The notes under the pieces: model-generated
Told to the model about the DNA's origin: nothing
The model's input: only the letters and a program-made list of their open reading frames with translations
The model's database searches: none
Source: Puia dinghuensis
GTDB taxonomy: Bacteria; Bacteroidota; Bacteroidia; Chitinophagales; Chitinophagaceae
DNA: 7,708 nt
Assembly: GCA_026224995.1 (NCBI GenBank)
Contig: JAMFRX010000031.1
Location: 1-7,708, forward strand
Reading direction: 5' to 3'
In this document: one piece after another, positions 1-7,037 of the stretch
How the letters are laid out: each line of letters begins with the position of its first letter
Position numbering within the stretch: position 1 is the stretch's first letter
Made by a program: the position numbers and the translations under genes

Positions 1-1654
1 AAATATATGCGCCCTTACTAAGATCGCCGCTGCTCTTGTATGTTCCGGGCTCAAAAATGGTGATGTTCTGCCTTGTAAGCACCAGGATCACGGGGCCGCC
101 CTGATGCTCTACGGCTATCTTCACGGCCTGCGACGTCTCATTGGCGTCGGCAGGACGGATAAGGGTAATATTCGGGATGCTGCGCAGCGCCGCGAGCTGC
201 TCCACCGGCTGATGCGTCGTGCCATCCTCGCCCAGACCAATGCTGTCATGGGTATAGATGAAGATCGGCTTGATCTTCATGATAGCCGCGAGCCGGATGG
301 GCGGCCGCATATAATCCGAAAAGATCAGGAATGTAGCGCCATAGGGCAGGAATCCTTTGGTCACGGCCATTCCATTCAGCACCGCGCCCATGGCATGTTC
401 CCGGACCCCAAAGTGAAAATTACGCCCGCCGGGATCGTCGGCGCTAAAGGCGCGGTAATCTTTTAGATTCGTCTCCGTGCTGGGCGCCAGGTCGGCCGCG
501 CCTCCCAGCAGACCGGGTAACACCTTGACTATGCTATTCAGCGCCTTTCCTAAAGCCACGCGTGTAGACAGCTTTCCCTCTTTCCCATCAGCAGCCCGAA
601 ATACCGGTAGCTGCTTTTCCCAGCTCTGCGGCAGCTGGTCTCGCAGGGCCATCTCATATTCGGTGGCCAGCTCCGGGTATTGTTGCTTGTAACGGGCGAA
701 TAAGGCATCCCATTCCCGTTCCAGCCCTATTCCGTTTTCCCCGATAGCCCGATAATACTCCAGCACTTTCCCTGGCACTACAAACGATTGCTCGGGGTCG
801 AAGTGGAAAAACTCCTTTACTTTTTTTACTTCGTCGGCGCCCAGCGGCGAGCCATGCGCTCCCGCCGTATCCACCTTGTTAGGACTGCCGTAGGCTATAT
901 GGGTCCTGATCTTTATCAGGGAAGGCCGGGACTTCTCTTCCCTGGCCGCCTGCACGGCGCCGTTGATAGCCGCCACATCATTCCCGTCCTTTAGCACCTG
1001 TACATGCCAGCCATACGCTTCAAATCGCTCGGCCACGTCCTCCTGGAAAGTGATGGCCGTATCGCCTTCGATGGTAATATGATTGTCGTCATAGAGGTAG
1101 ACAATATTCCCCAATCCCAGATGCCCGGCAAGGGAGGCCGCTTCGGAACTTACTCCTTCCATCATATCCCCGTCGCTGCAAATGGCGTAAATAGTATAAT
1201 TGAAGAGCTCAAACCCGGGCTTGTTGAACCGCGCCGCCAACTCCTTTTGCGCAATAGCCATCCCAATGCCATTGGCGAAGCCCTGACCCAGCGGACCCGT
1301 AGTGACCTCGATACCCGGTGTCAGCCCATATTCCGGATGGCCGGGCGTCTTGCTGTGCAGCTGCCGGAATTGCTTGATATCATCCAGGCTCAGATCATAT
1401 CCCGTTAAGTATAGAAAGCTGTACTGCAACATGCAGGCGTGGCCTGCAGACAAGACGAACCGGTCCCTGTTTGGCCATCCCGGATCCTTTGGATTGTATC
1501 GCATATGTTTGGTCCATAGAACATATCCCATGGGGGCCGTAGCCATCGGCGTCCCCGGATGACCGGAATTGGCTTTCTGCACGGCATCGGCCGATAGCAC
1601 TCTTACCGTATCTATACACAGCTGTTCTACATCTATTGCGGTGGCGGTAGGCAT
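1..1654 (-). CDS. tkt: Transketolase, 5' part (C-terminus beyond left edge)
   Basis: Transketolase moves two-carbon ketol units between sugar phosphates in the non-oxidative pentose phosphate pathway, using thiamine diphosphate (ThDP) and a divalent metal in the cytosol. Reading the minus strand gives 551 uninterrupted codons running off the left edge, against about 660-680 residues for the family, so only the C-terminal domain is missing. Visible motifs in order: ANSGHPG (H32), GPLGQG (120-125), the ThDP/metal motif SDGDMMEG (160-167) followed by YDDNH, AGAHGSP, GGAADLAPS, REHAM with the expected catalytic glutamate E419, and THDSIGLGEDGTTHQP with H469 and H481. These sit a constant eight residues after their E. 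coli TktA counterparts. The SDGD form of the ThDP motif is a known variant. The ATG at 1654-1652 is well fixed, because an in-frame TAA lies only three codons upstream (1663-1661) and the N-terminus has normal length. It is divergent from the GH15 gene. Identification is very secure from the motifs. Confidence 0.95.
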   Translation of the reverse strand, partial: MPTATAIDVEQLCIDTVRVLSADAVQKANSGHPGTPMATAPMGYVLWTKHMRYNPKDPGWPNRDRFVLSAGHACMLQYSFLYLTGYDLSLDDIKQFRQLHSKTPGHPEYGLTPGIEVTTGPLGQGFANGIGMAIAQKELAARFNKPGFELFNYTIYAICSDGDMMEGVSSEAASLAGHLGLGNIVYLYDDNHITIEGDTAITFQEDVAERFEAYGWHVQVLKDGNDVAAINGAVQAAREEKSRPSLIKIRTHIAYGSPNKVDTAGAHGSPLGADEVKKVKEFFHFDPEQSFVVPGKVLEYYRAIGENGIGLEREWDALFARYKQQYPELATEYEMALRDQLPQSWEKQLPVFRAADGKEGKLSTRVALGKALNSIVKVLPGLLGGAADLAPSTETNLKDYRAFSADDPGGRNFHFGVREHAMGAVLNGMAVTKGFLPYGATFLIFSDYMRPPIRLAAIMKIKPIFIYTHDSIGLGEDGTTHQPVEQLAALRSIPNITLIRPADANETSQAVKIAVEHQGGPVILVLTRQNITIFEPGTYKSSGDLSKGAYI

Positions 1655-1697
1655 AAGAATTTATTTTATTACAGTTGGATCATCAATTCTTATGCCT
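1649..1697. repeat. Perfect 13-bp inverted repeat overlapping the tkt start codon
   Basis: The left arm AGGCATAAGAATT (1649-1661) and the right arm AATTCTTATGCCT (1685-1697) are exact reverse complements, separated by 23 nt (1662-1684). The repeat stops cleanly on both sides. In the tkt transcript the 3' arm contains the AUG start codon (1654-1652) plus the three codons before it, so a folded leader would bury the start. The loop is long and the stem is mostly A-U, so stability would be moderate. It could instead be a protein operator, or the relic of a small inverted duplication. The repeat itself is seen directly; any function is inference. Confidence 0.85.
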
Positions 1698-1763
1698 CTT
1701 TTGGGCTGCAAGCAACGCCATGAAGCGGGCCTGATTTTTGCAAAGAGGTCATAAATTCCCCCA
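1655..1763. promoter_or_regulatory. Divergent intergenic region between tkt and the GH15 gene
   Basis: This 109-bp spacer separates two divergent genes, so it should contain the promoters for both. It is clearly richer in A and T than the coding DNA around it, especially at 1655-1690. I looked for the Bacteroidota promoter pair (TTG-type -33 and TAnnTTTG -7). The closest partial -7 matches are TACAGTTG (1670-1677) and GATTTTTG (1733-1740), each 7 of 8, but neither has a properly spaced -33 element. I therefore do not assign a transcription start. The region also holds most of an inverted repeat and a 20-codon open frame, listed separately. That it is a control region is inferred from the layout. 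Confidence 0.5.
1692..1754 (+). other. Possible 20-codon leader ORF ahead of the GH15 gene
   Basis: An ATG at 1692 opens 20 codons (beginning MPLLGCKQRHE) and closes with TAA at 1752-1754, nine bases before the GTG of the GH15 gene and in the same frame. Its ATGCCT start lies in the right arm of the inverted repeat, so its start context copies that of tkt on the other strand. No ribosome binding site is visible and the peptide resembles nothing I know. It could be a leader peptide that brings ribosomes to the downstream GTG, or simply a chance open frame. Chance is the more likely explanation. Confidence 0.15.
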
Positions 1764-3584
1764 GTGAGCTACCAACCCATAGAAAATTACGGTATCATCG
1801 GCGACCTGCATACGATTGCGTTATCCGGTCTCAATGGCTCCATCGATTTCCTATGTTTTCCGCAATTTGATTCCCCCAGCATCTTCGCCCGGCTCCTCGA
1901 CGAAAAAAAAGGCGGTTTCTATTCCATAAACCCGGAGTTCACGGAGATGAAGACCAAGCAGCTCTATATGCCGGATACCAATGTGCTGCTGACCCGCTTT
2001 CTCTCGCCGGATGGAGTAGGAGAGATCACCGATTTCATGCCCGTAGGTCACCCCGAAGAAAAAAAGCTCATCCGCCGGGTGACGACAATTCGCGGCGAAG
2101 TAAGCTACCGGCTGCAATGCCGTCCGCGCTTCAACTACGGCAAGGATGCACATAAAGCGGAACAGGTGGGCCCTAAAGAGATCCTCTTTCATTCGGATGG
2201 ACTGACTATCCGGCTTAAAGCAGGCATCCCCCTCCAGGTAGCCGATGGCGATGCCACAGCCGAATTCACCCTCTCAGCTAACCAGGCGACGGACATGGTC
2301 TTCGAGATCGTTGATAATAAGACTTCCGCCGGGGACGACCTTGCTATTATGGTCACGGAAACGCTTTTCCGGACGGTCAACTACTGGAAAGGTTGGGTCG
2401 GCCGAAGCACGTACAAAGGCAGATGGCGGGATGTCGTGAATCGTTCCTCTCTGGTGCTGAAGCTGCTTTCATCCAGCCGTTATGGTTCCATCATCGCATC
2501 GCCGACATTCAGCCTGCCCGAGACCATCGGCGGGAAGCGGAACTGGGACTATCGCTACACCTGGATTCGCGATGCCTCTTTTACGGTTTATTCCCTCATC
2601 AGTCTGGGCTATACCAAGGAAGCCGGCCGCTTCATGGGCTGGGTAGAGAAGATGTGCCGGGATATCAAAGGACAAGAACGGCTGGGAATCATGTATTCCA
2701 TCGACGGCAACCGGCAGCTCAAGGAATATACACTCGACAATTTCGAAGGCTACAAAGAGAGCTCCCCCGTACGCGTAGGCAACGACGCCTATGGCCAGCT
2801 GCAGCTCGATATCTACGGTGAGCTCATGGATTCCGTATATTTGTATAATAAGTATGGAGAACCCATAAGCTATGATTTCTGGAAAGACCTGGAAAAGCAG
2901 ATCGACTGGCTTAGTGAGAATTGGGATCAGCCCGATGACGGTATCTGGGAGGTCAGGGGCGGAAGAAAGAATTTTCTGTATTCACGCCTTGCCTGCTGGG
3001 TGGCGCTGGACCGGGCCATGAAGATCGCTGAAGCCCGTTCCTTTCCACGCAATGGCAACTGGAAGGAACAGCGCGACAAGATCTACAATAGCATCTATAA
3101 GGATTTCTGGGACGAGAAAAAGCAGGCCTTCATGCAGTTCCCGGGTTCGGAGACGGTAGACGCTTCCAGCTTGCTGATGCCCTTGTTCCGTTTCATCAGC
3201 CCAAAAGACCCGCGCTGGCTGTCTACCCTGAAGCGGATCGAAGAAGAGCTGGTCACCGATTCACTGGTTTACCGTTACCGGCCCGAGCTTGCTGCACCGG
3301 ATGGTTTCGTCAGCAAGGAAGGCACTTTCTCGATGTGTACTTTCTGGTATGTGGAATGCCTCTCCCGTTCAGGACAATTGGACAAGGCCCGTTTCGTCTT
3401 TGAAAAAATGCTCGGGTACGCCAATCACCTTGGGCTGTATTCGGAGCAACTGGGCTTCGAAGGTGAGCACCTGGGCAACTTCCCCCAGGCCTTCACGCAT
3501 CTGGGGCTCATTAGCGCAGCTTATAACCTTGACCAGCAATTTAATGACAACAGCAATAAGAACGTCAACCTCGATCAATTCTAA
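1764..3584 (+). CDS. GH15 family glycoside hydrolase (glucoamylase or trehalase type)
   Basis: GH15 enzymes are inverting alpha-glucosidases that release beta-glucose from alpha-glucans. Some bacterial and archaeal members are trehalases instead. The protein has 606 residues, normal for the prokaryotic family. It opens with the family signature PIENYGIIGDLHTIAL, has an N-terminal beta-rich domain to about residue 230, then the (alpha/alpha)6 barrel. Barrel motifs: RNWDYRYTWIRDAS (259-272), GIWEVRGG with E396 as the likely general acid, and LYSEQLG with E561 as the likely general base (compare SEQ in fungal glucoamylase), followed by LGNFPQAFTHLGLI. No signal peptide is visible, so it should be cytosolic and act on internal glycogen, maltodextrin or trehalose. 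The start is GTG: an in-frame TAA at 1752-1754 rules out an earlier start, and the signature begins three residues later. A weak AGAGG (1744-1748) lies 15 nt upstream, rather far. It is followed directly by the Nramp gene. The family is certain; the substrate is not decided by the sequence alone. Confidence 0.93.
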   Translation: MSYQPIENYGIIGDLHTIALSGLNGSIDFLCFPQFDSPSIFARLLDEKKGGFYSINPEFTEMKTKQLYMPDTNVLLTRFLSPDGVGEITDFMPVGHPEEKKLIRRVTTIRGEVSYRLQCRPRFNYGKDAHKAEQVGPKEILFHSDGLTIRLKAGIPLQVADGDATAEFTLSANQATDMVFEIVDNKTSAGDDLAIMVTETLFRTVNYWKGWVGRSTYKGRWRDVVNRSSLVLKLLSSSRYGSIIASPTFSLPETIGGKRNWDYRYTWIRDASFTVYSLISLGYTKEAGRFMGWVEKMCRDIKGQERLGIMYSIDGNRQLKEYTLDNFEGYKESSPVRVGNDAYGQLQLDIYGELMDSVYLYNKYGEPISYDFWKDLEKQIDWLSENWDQPDDGIWEVRGGRKNFLYSRLACWVALDRAMKIAEARSFPRNGNWKEQRDKIYNSIYKDFWDEKKQAFMQFPGSETVDASSLLMPLFRFISPKDPRWLSTLKRIEEELVTDSLVYRYRPELAAPDGFVSKEGTFSMCTFWYVECLSRSGQLDKARFVFEKMLGYANHLGLYSEQLGFEGEHLGNFPQAFTHLGLISAAYNLDQQFNDNSNKNVNLDQF

Positions 3585-3586
3585 TG
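3582..3586 (+). other. TAATG stop/start overlap, likely translational coupling
   Basis: The TAA stop of the GH15 gene (3582-3584) shares its last base with the ATG of the transporter gene (3584-3586). The preceding bases show no Shine-Dalgarno sequence. Such a one-base overlap usually means that the two genes share one mRNA and that ribosomes finishing the first reinitiate on the second. The overlap is seen directly; coupling is inferred. Confidence 0.7.
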
Positions 3587-4861
3587 GCCAAAATTCCTAA
3601 ACGCACATCCCGGCTTCAGCGCACATTGAAAACTTTGGGCCCCGGCCTGATCACGGGCGCCAGCGACGACGATCCCAGCGGCATCGTCACTTATAGTCAG
3701 GCAGGTTCCCAGTTTGGCTTCGCTACCCTGTGGACGGCCCTCCTGACTTACCCATTGATGGCGGCTATGCAGGGCATGGCTGCCCGTATCGGATTGGTCA
3801 CCTGCCAGGGTCTCACCGGAACCCTGCGGATGCACTACCCCAAATGGGTACTCTATTCCATGATCCTGTTCACTTTCCCGGCGGTGATCCTCAACATTGG
3901 CGCAGACGTTCAAAGTATGGGCGCCGTGGCCAACCTGCTGGTGCCGGCTATCCCCGCCTTCTCCTTTAGCATCTTCTTCACCGCCCTGCTCATCTATATC
4001 ATCATCCGCTATCCCTACCAGAAGATGGCCAGCTTCCTTAAATGGCTTTGTCTGGGGCTCCTGCTCTACCTGATCGTTCCTTTTCTCGTCCACCAAAACT
4101 GGTCCTCGGTCCTGCGCCATACGTTCCTGCCGGATATTCATTTGAACAAGGATTTCCTGAGCATCCTGGTCGCCATTTTAGGCACGACCATCTCACCCTA
4201 CCTCTTTTTCTGGCAGGCTACCATGGAAGTGGAAGACCAGCAGCATAACACTAACACCAGGAAGAAAAGGATCATCGTAGACAAAAAGGCGCTGGAGAAC
4301 ATGCGCAGCGACGTGAACATCGGTATGCTCTTCTCCAATTTAGTGATGTTTTTCGTGATCCTGACGGCCGGCAGCGTCCTCTTCCCCGCAGGGATCAAAC
4401 AGATAGACACCGTGGAACAAGCCGCAAGGGCACTGAAACCCCTGGCCGGTGAGCTGAGCTATGTACTCTTTGCCGTCGGCGTCATCGGCACCGGCTTCCT
4501 GGCAATCCCCGTGCTGGCAGGCTGCGTGTCCTATATGTTGGCAGAGACGCTTCAGTTCTCCATGGGGCTCGATAAGAAGTTCAATGAGGCCAGACGTTTC
4601 TATACGGTGATCATCGTGAGCCTGGTGGCCGGTCTGTGTATGCAGTTCTTTGGCATCTCGCCGGTTAAGGCGCTGCTCTATACCGCTATTCTCTATGGCC
4701 TGACTGCTCCCGTGCTCATCGCCGTCATCCTGCATATCGGCAACAACAAAAAGATCATGGGCGAGCACACCAATAGCCGACTGAGTAATTTCCTGGGCTT
4801 TTTCACCCTGATACTCATGACCGCCGCCGCCGTAGGGCTCATCTGGTTCGAAGTGTCCTGA
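3584..4861 (+). CDS. Nramp (SLC11)-family divalent metal transporter, non-canonical site
   Basis: This 425-residue inner-membrane protein has the Nramp fold. About eleven hydrophobic segments fall near 18-38, 46-66, 88-108, 127-143, 150-169, 191-211, 247-266, 290-312, 339-357, 362-384 and 403-422, with a short basic N-terminus. Classical Mn/Fe Nramps carry DPGN in helix 1 and an A-x-M-P-H type motif in helix 6. Here helix 1 reads GASDDDPSGI, with D30 kept and glycine (G33) where the metal-binding asparagine would be. Helix 6 reads GTTISPY (200-206) and lacks the metal-binding methionine. These changes resemble the Nramp-related magnesium transporter (NRMT) branch more than Mn/Fe importers, so Mg2+ or another hard cation is a reasonable guess, but specificity is inference. 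The gene begins on the last base of the GH15 stop codon, and glgX follows after 52 nt. No metal-responsive riboswitch is visible upstream, because the gene is embedded in the transcript. The family assignment is secure. Confidence 0.9.
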   Translation: MAKIPKRTSRLQRTLKTLGPGLITGASDDDPSGIVTYSQAGSQFGFATLWTALLTYPLMAAMQGMAARIGLVTCQGLTGTLRMHYPKWVLYSMILFTFPAVILNIGADVQSMGAVANLLVPAIPAFSFSIFFTALLIYIIIRYPYQKMASFLKWLCLGLLLYLIVPFLVHQNWSSVLRHTFLPDIHLNKDFLSILVAILGTTISPYLFFWQATMEVEDQQHNTNTRKKRIIVDKKALENMRSDVNIGMLFSNLVMFFVILTAGSVLFPAGIKQIDTVEQAARALKPLAGELSYVLFAVGVIGTGFLAIPVLAGCVSYMLAETLQFSMGLDKKFNEARRFYTVIIVSLVAGLCMQFFGISPVKALLYTAILYGLTAPVLIAVILHIGNNKKIMGEHTNSRLSNFLGFFTLILMTAAAVGLIWFEVS

Positions 4862-4913
4862 CGGCAACCCTCGCTTTTTTCCCGGTCGGTATGCTATTTG
4901 CAATATCCCTACC
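4862..4913 (+). other. Short spacer between the transporter gene and glgX
   Basis: These 52 bases include a run of six T (4875-4880) but no stem before it, so I do not call a terminator. There is no Shine-Dalgarno sequence ahead of the glgX ATG. A TATTTGC stretch (4893 onward) is only a poor match to the Bacteroidota -7 element. Co-transcription of glgX with the two genes upstream is the simplest reading. Confidence 0.4.
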
Positions 4914-7037
4914 ATGACTGTTTATCCTGGCAACCCTTTTCCCCTCGGCTCCTTCTGGAACGGTAAAGGGGTCAACTTCGCCCTCTATTCTCATAATGCT
5001 ACCGGCGTCGAGCTCTGTCTTTTCGATGCTTCCAAAGACGCCGACGAACATACGAAGATCAAGCTCACCGACCGCACCCACGACATCTGGCATGCCTATA
5101 TCCCCGATCTCAAACCAGGACAGCGCTATGGATATCGGGTCTACGGGCCATACGAGCCGTCTAACGGTCATCGCTTCAACCCGGCCAAAGTGCTGCTCGA
5201 CCCTTATTCCAAAGCCATCTGCAGCATTGGCGATTGGGACGATACCCTCTATGGCTATACCATCGGGAAGGACGATCTGACGATGGACGACCGTGACAAT
5301 GCCGCCGTCTCCCCCAAGTCCGTAGTGATCGATGAACATTTTGATTGGGAGGACGACCAGCCGCCCAAAGTGGCCTATTATAATAGCATCATCTATGAGG
5401 CCCATGTCCGGGGGTTTACAAAGACCTTCCCCGGCATCCCGGAAGAGATCAGAGGAACCTATGCGGCGCTGGCGCATCCCGCCGTCATCGACTATCTCAG
5501 GAAGCTGGGCATTACGGCCATTGAGCTCATGCCCGTGCACCAAAGCATCTCCGACCGCCACCTGGTGGATCAGGGACTGACCAACTACTGGGGCTACAAT
5601 ACCATCGGCTTCTTCGCCCCGGCCCTCCGCTTCTACAGCGGCCAGGACGTCGGCGGCCAGGTGAATGAATTCAAGAACATGGTTAAGAAGCTTCACAAAG
5701 CCGGCATAGAGGTGATCCTGGACGTGGTCTACAACCATACTGCCGAAGGCAACCAAATGGGGCCGACCCTCGCCTACAAAGGGATCGATAACGCCGAGTA
5801 CTATAGACTGGCCGACGACAAACGATTTTACTTCGACTATACCGGCACCGGGAATACGCTGAACGCCCGGCTTCCCAATGTGCTGATGATGATCATGGAC
5901 AGCCTCCGGTACTGGATAACGGAGATGCATGTCGACGGCTTCCGCTTCGACCTGGCCGCTGCCCTGGCGCGCGAGCTGCAGGACGTCAACCGCCTGAGCG
6001 CTTTTTTCAGCATCATCTACCAGGACCCCGTGATCTCCCAGGTCAAGCTGATCGCCGAGCCCTGGGATGTAGGCGAAGGCGGCTACCAGATCGGCCAGTT
6101 CCCACCCGGCTGGGCGGAATGGAACGGGAAGTATAGGGACTGCATGCGCGACTACTGGCGCGGCGCCGATAACCTGCTGGCCGAATTCGCCGAACGGTTT
6201 ACCGGCAGCTCCGACCTCTATAAAAGCGACAACCGCAATCCCACCGCCAGCATCAACTTCATCACCGCCCACGACGGCTTTACCCTCAACGATCTCGTGT
6301 CCTACAACGATCGCCAGAACGAAGCGAACAAAGAGGATAACAAAGACGGCGCCAGCGACAATCGCTCATGGAATTGCGGCGCCGAAGGTCCTACGGAGGA
6401 CGAGGGTATCAATTTCCTTCGCAGCCGCCAGAAACGTAACTTCCTGGCCACCCTCCTTCTGTCGCAAGGGGTACCCATGCTGCTGGCAGGAGATGAGCTG
6501 GGGAATACACAGCAGGGCAACAACAACGCCTATTGCCAGGACAATGAGATCTCCTGGATCGACTGGAGCAAGGCCGATCAGGACCTGGTTCAGTCTACCC
6601 GCGACCTCATCTTGCTTCGCAAGACCCATTCCGCCTTCTCCCGTAAGGACTGGTTCAAAGGAAAACCTGTCCGCACAAAAGGGCTCAATGACATAGCCTG
6701 GTTCAAAGTGGATGGCATGGAGATGACGGAAGACGACTGGAAGGGAGGATTTGCCAAATCGCTGGCTATCTTCCTCTATGGCGATGGACTGCACTCCGTA
6801 GATGAGAACAACAAACCCGTGGTGGACGATAGCTTCTATATGATCTTCAATGCGCATTTTGGCCCCCTGGATTTCAAGCTGCCACCGGATACACATGGCA
6901 AGCAGTGGAAGAAGGTCTGGGATACCTCCATTCCTGCCCTGCAACAAAAAACAACATTTAAGCCCGGCGAAACGGTCAAAGTCAACGACCGGTCGTTTGT
7001 CCTGCTGCAAGCCCGGGTGGTTCCCATAAAGGATTGA
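4914..7037 (+). CDS. glgX: Glycogen debranching enzyme GlgX/TreX (GH13 family)
   Basis: GlgX/TreX hydrolyses alpha-1,6 branch points in glycogen or limit dextrins in the cytosol, releasing linear malto-oligosaccharides. The 707-residue protein starts with a CBM48-like beta domain (YPGNPFPLGSFWNGKGVNFA, and GYRVYGPYEPSNGHRFNP near 75-95). A GH13 barrel follows, with all conserved regions: region I DVVYNHT (270-276), region II GFRFDLA with nucleophile D346, region III IAEPWD with acid/base E382, and region IV ITAHDGF with D454. The GNNNAYCQDNEISWIDW stretch is typical of GlgX/TreX rather than pullulanase. A C-terminal beta domain ends with about six residues beyond the usual VLLQA-type finish. 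The ATG at 4914 places the family N-terminus at residue 4, so the start is sound. The converging treZ gene suggests a TreX-like role in feeding TreY/TreZ trehalose synthesis. E. coli GlgX is slightly shorter, near 657 residues. GlgX and TreX cannot be told apart from sequence alone. Confidence 0.95.
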   Translation: MTVYPGNPFPLGSFWNGKGVNFALYSHNATGVELCLFDASKDADEHTKIKLTDRTHDIWHAYIPDLKPGQRYGYRVYGPYEPSNGHRFNPAKVLLDPYSKAICSIGDWDDTLYGYTIGKDDLTMDDRDNAAVSPKSVVIDEHFDWEDDQPPKVAYYNSIIYEAHVRGFTKTFPGIPEEIRGTYAALAHPAVIDYLRKLGITAIELMPVHQSISDRHLVDQGLTNYWGYNTIGFFAPALRFYSGQDVGGQVNEFKNMVKKLHKAGIEVILDVVYNHTAEGNQMGPTLAYKGIDNAEYYRLADDKRFYFDYTGTGNTLNARLPNVLMMIMDSLRYWITEMHVDGFRFDLAAALARELQDVNRLSAFFSIIYQDPVISQVKLIAEPWDVGEGGYQIGQFPPGWAEWNGKYRDCMRDYWRGADNLLAEFAERFTGSSDLYKSDNRNPTASINFITAHDGFTLNDLVSYNDRQNEANKEDNKDGASDNRSWNCGAEGPTEDEGINFLRSRQKRNFLATLLLSQGVPMLLAGDELGNTQQGNNNAYCQDNEISWIDWSKADQDLVQSTRDLILLRKTHSAFSRKDWFKGKPVRTKGLNDIAWFKVDGMEMTEDDWKGGFAKSLAIFLYGDGLHSVDENNKPVVDDSFYMIFNAHFGPLDFKLPPDTHGKQWKKVWDTSIPALQQKTTFKPGETVKVNDRSFVLLQARVVPIKD
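6982..7037. other. Convergent 3' overlap of glgX and treZ (56 bp)
   Basis: The last 56 bases of glgX, including its stop at 7035-7037, are also the end of treZ on the other strand. There is no space for a shared terminator hairpin between the genes. The conserved TreZ C-terminus ends almost exactly opposite the glgX stop codon, so the overlap consists of the extra TreZ tail. Both reading frames are seen directly. Confidence 0.85.

Noticed and set aside
1115..1180. SDGD in place of GDGC in the transketolase ThDP motif as a possible novelty
   Set aside because: The SDGD form is known in other bacterial transketolases, for example in Actinobacteria, and the aspartate and glutamate needed for the cofactor and metal are kept.
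104..1562. Several short plus-strand open frames between 104 and 1562
   Set aside because: All lie antisense to the continuous transketolase frame, which carries the complete set of active-site motifs. None has a recognisable product.
3581..4141. Minus-strand frames opposite the transporter gene (3581-4141 and 4340-4915)
   Set aside because: Rich in His, Gln, Asp and Gly, as expected from the reverse complement of hydrophobic membrane codons. The plus strand encodes a full Nramp protein.
4871..4913. T-run at 4875-4880 as an intrinsic terminator, and TATTTGC as a promoter for glgX
   Set aside because: No stem precedes the T-run, and the TATTTGC stretch lacks the two-base spacer of TAnnTTTG and has no -33 partner.
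4839..6272. Long minus-strand open frame of 477 codons lying opposite glgX
   Set aside because: It mirrors glgX codons in a GC-rich gene, shows no recognisable domain, and has a Gly/Val/Asp/Ile-rich composition expected from antisense reading. glgX has every catalytic motif on the plus strand.
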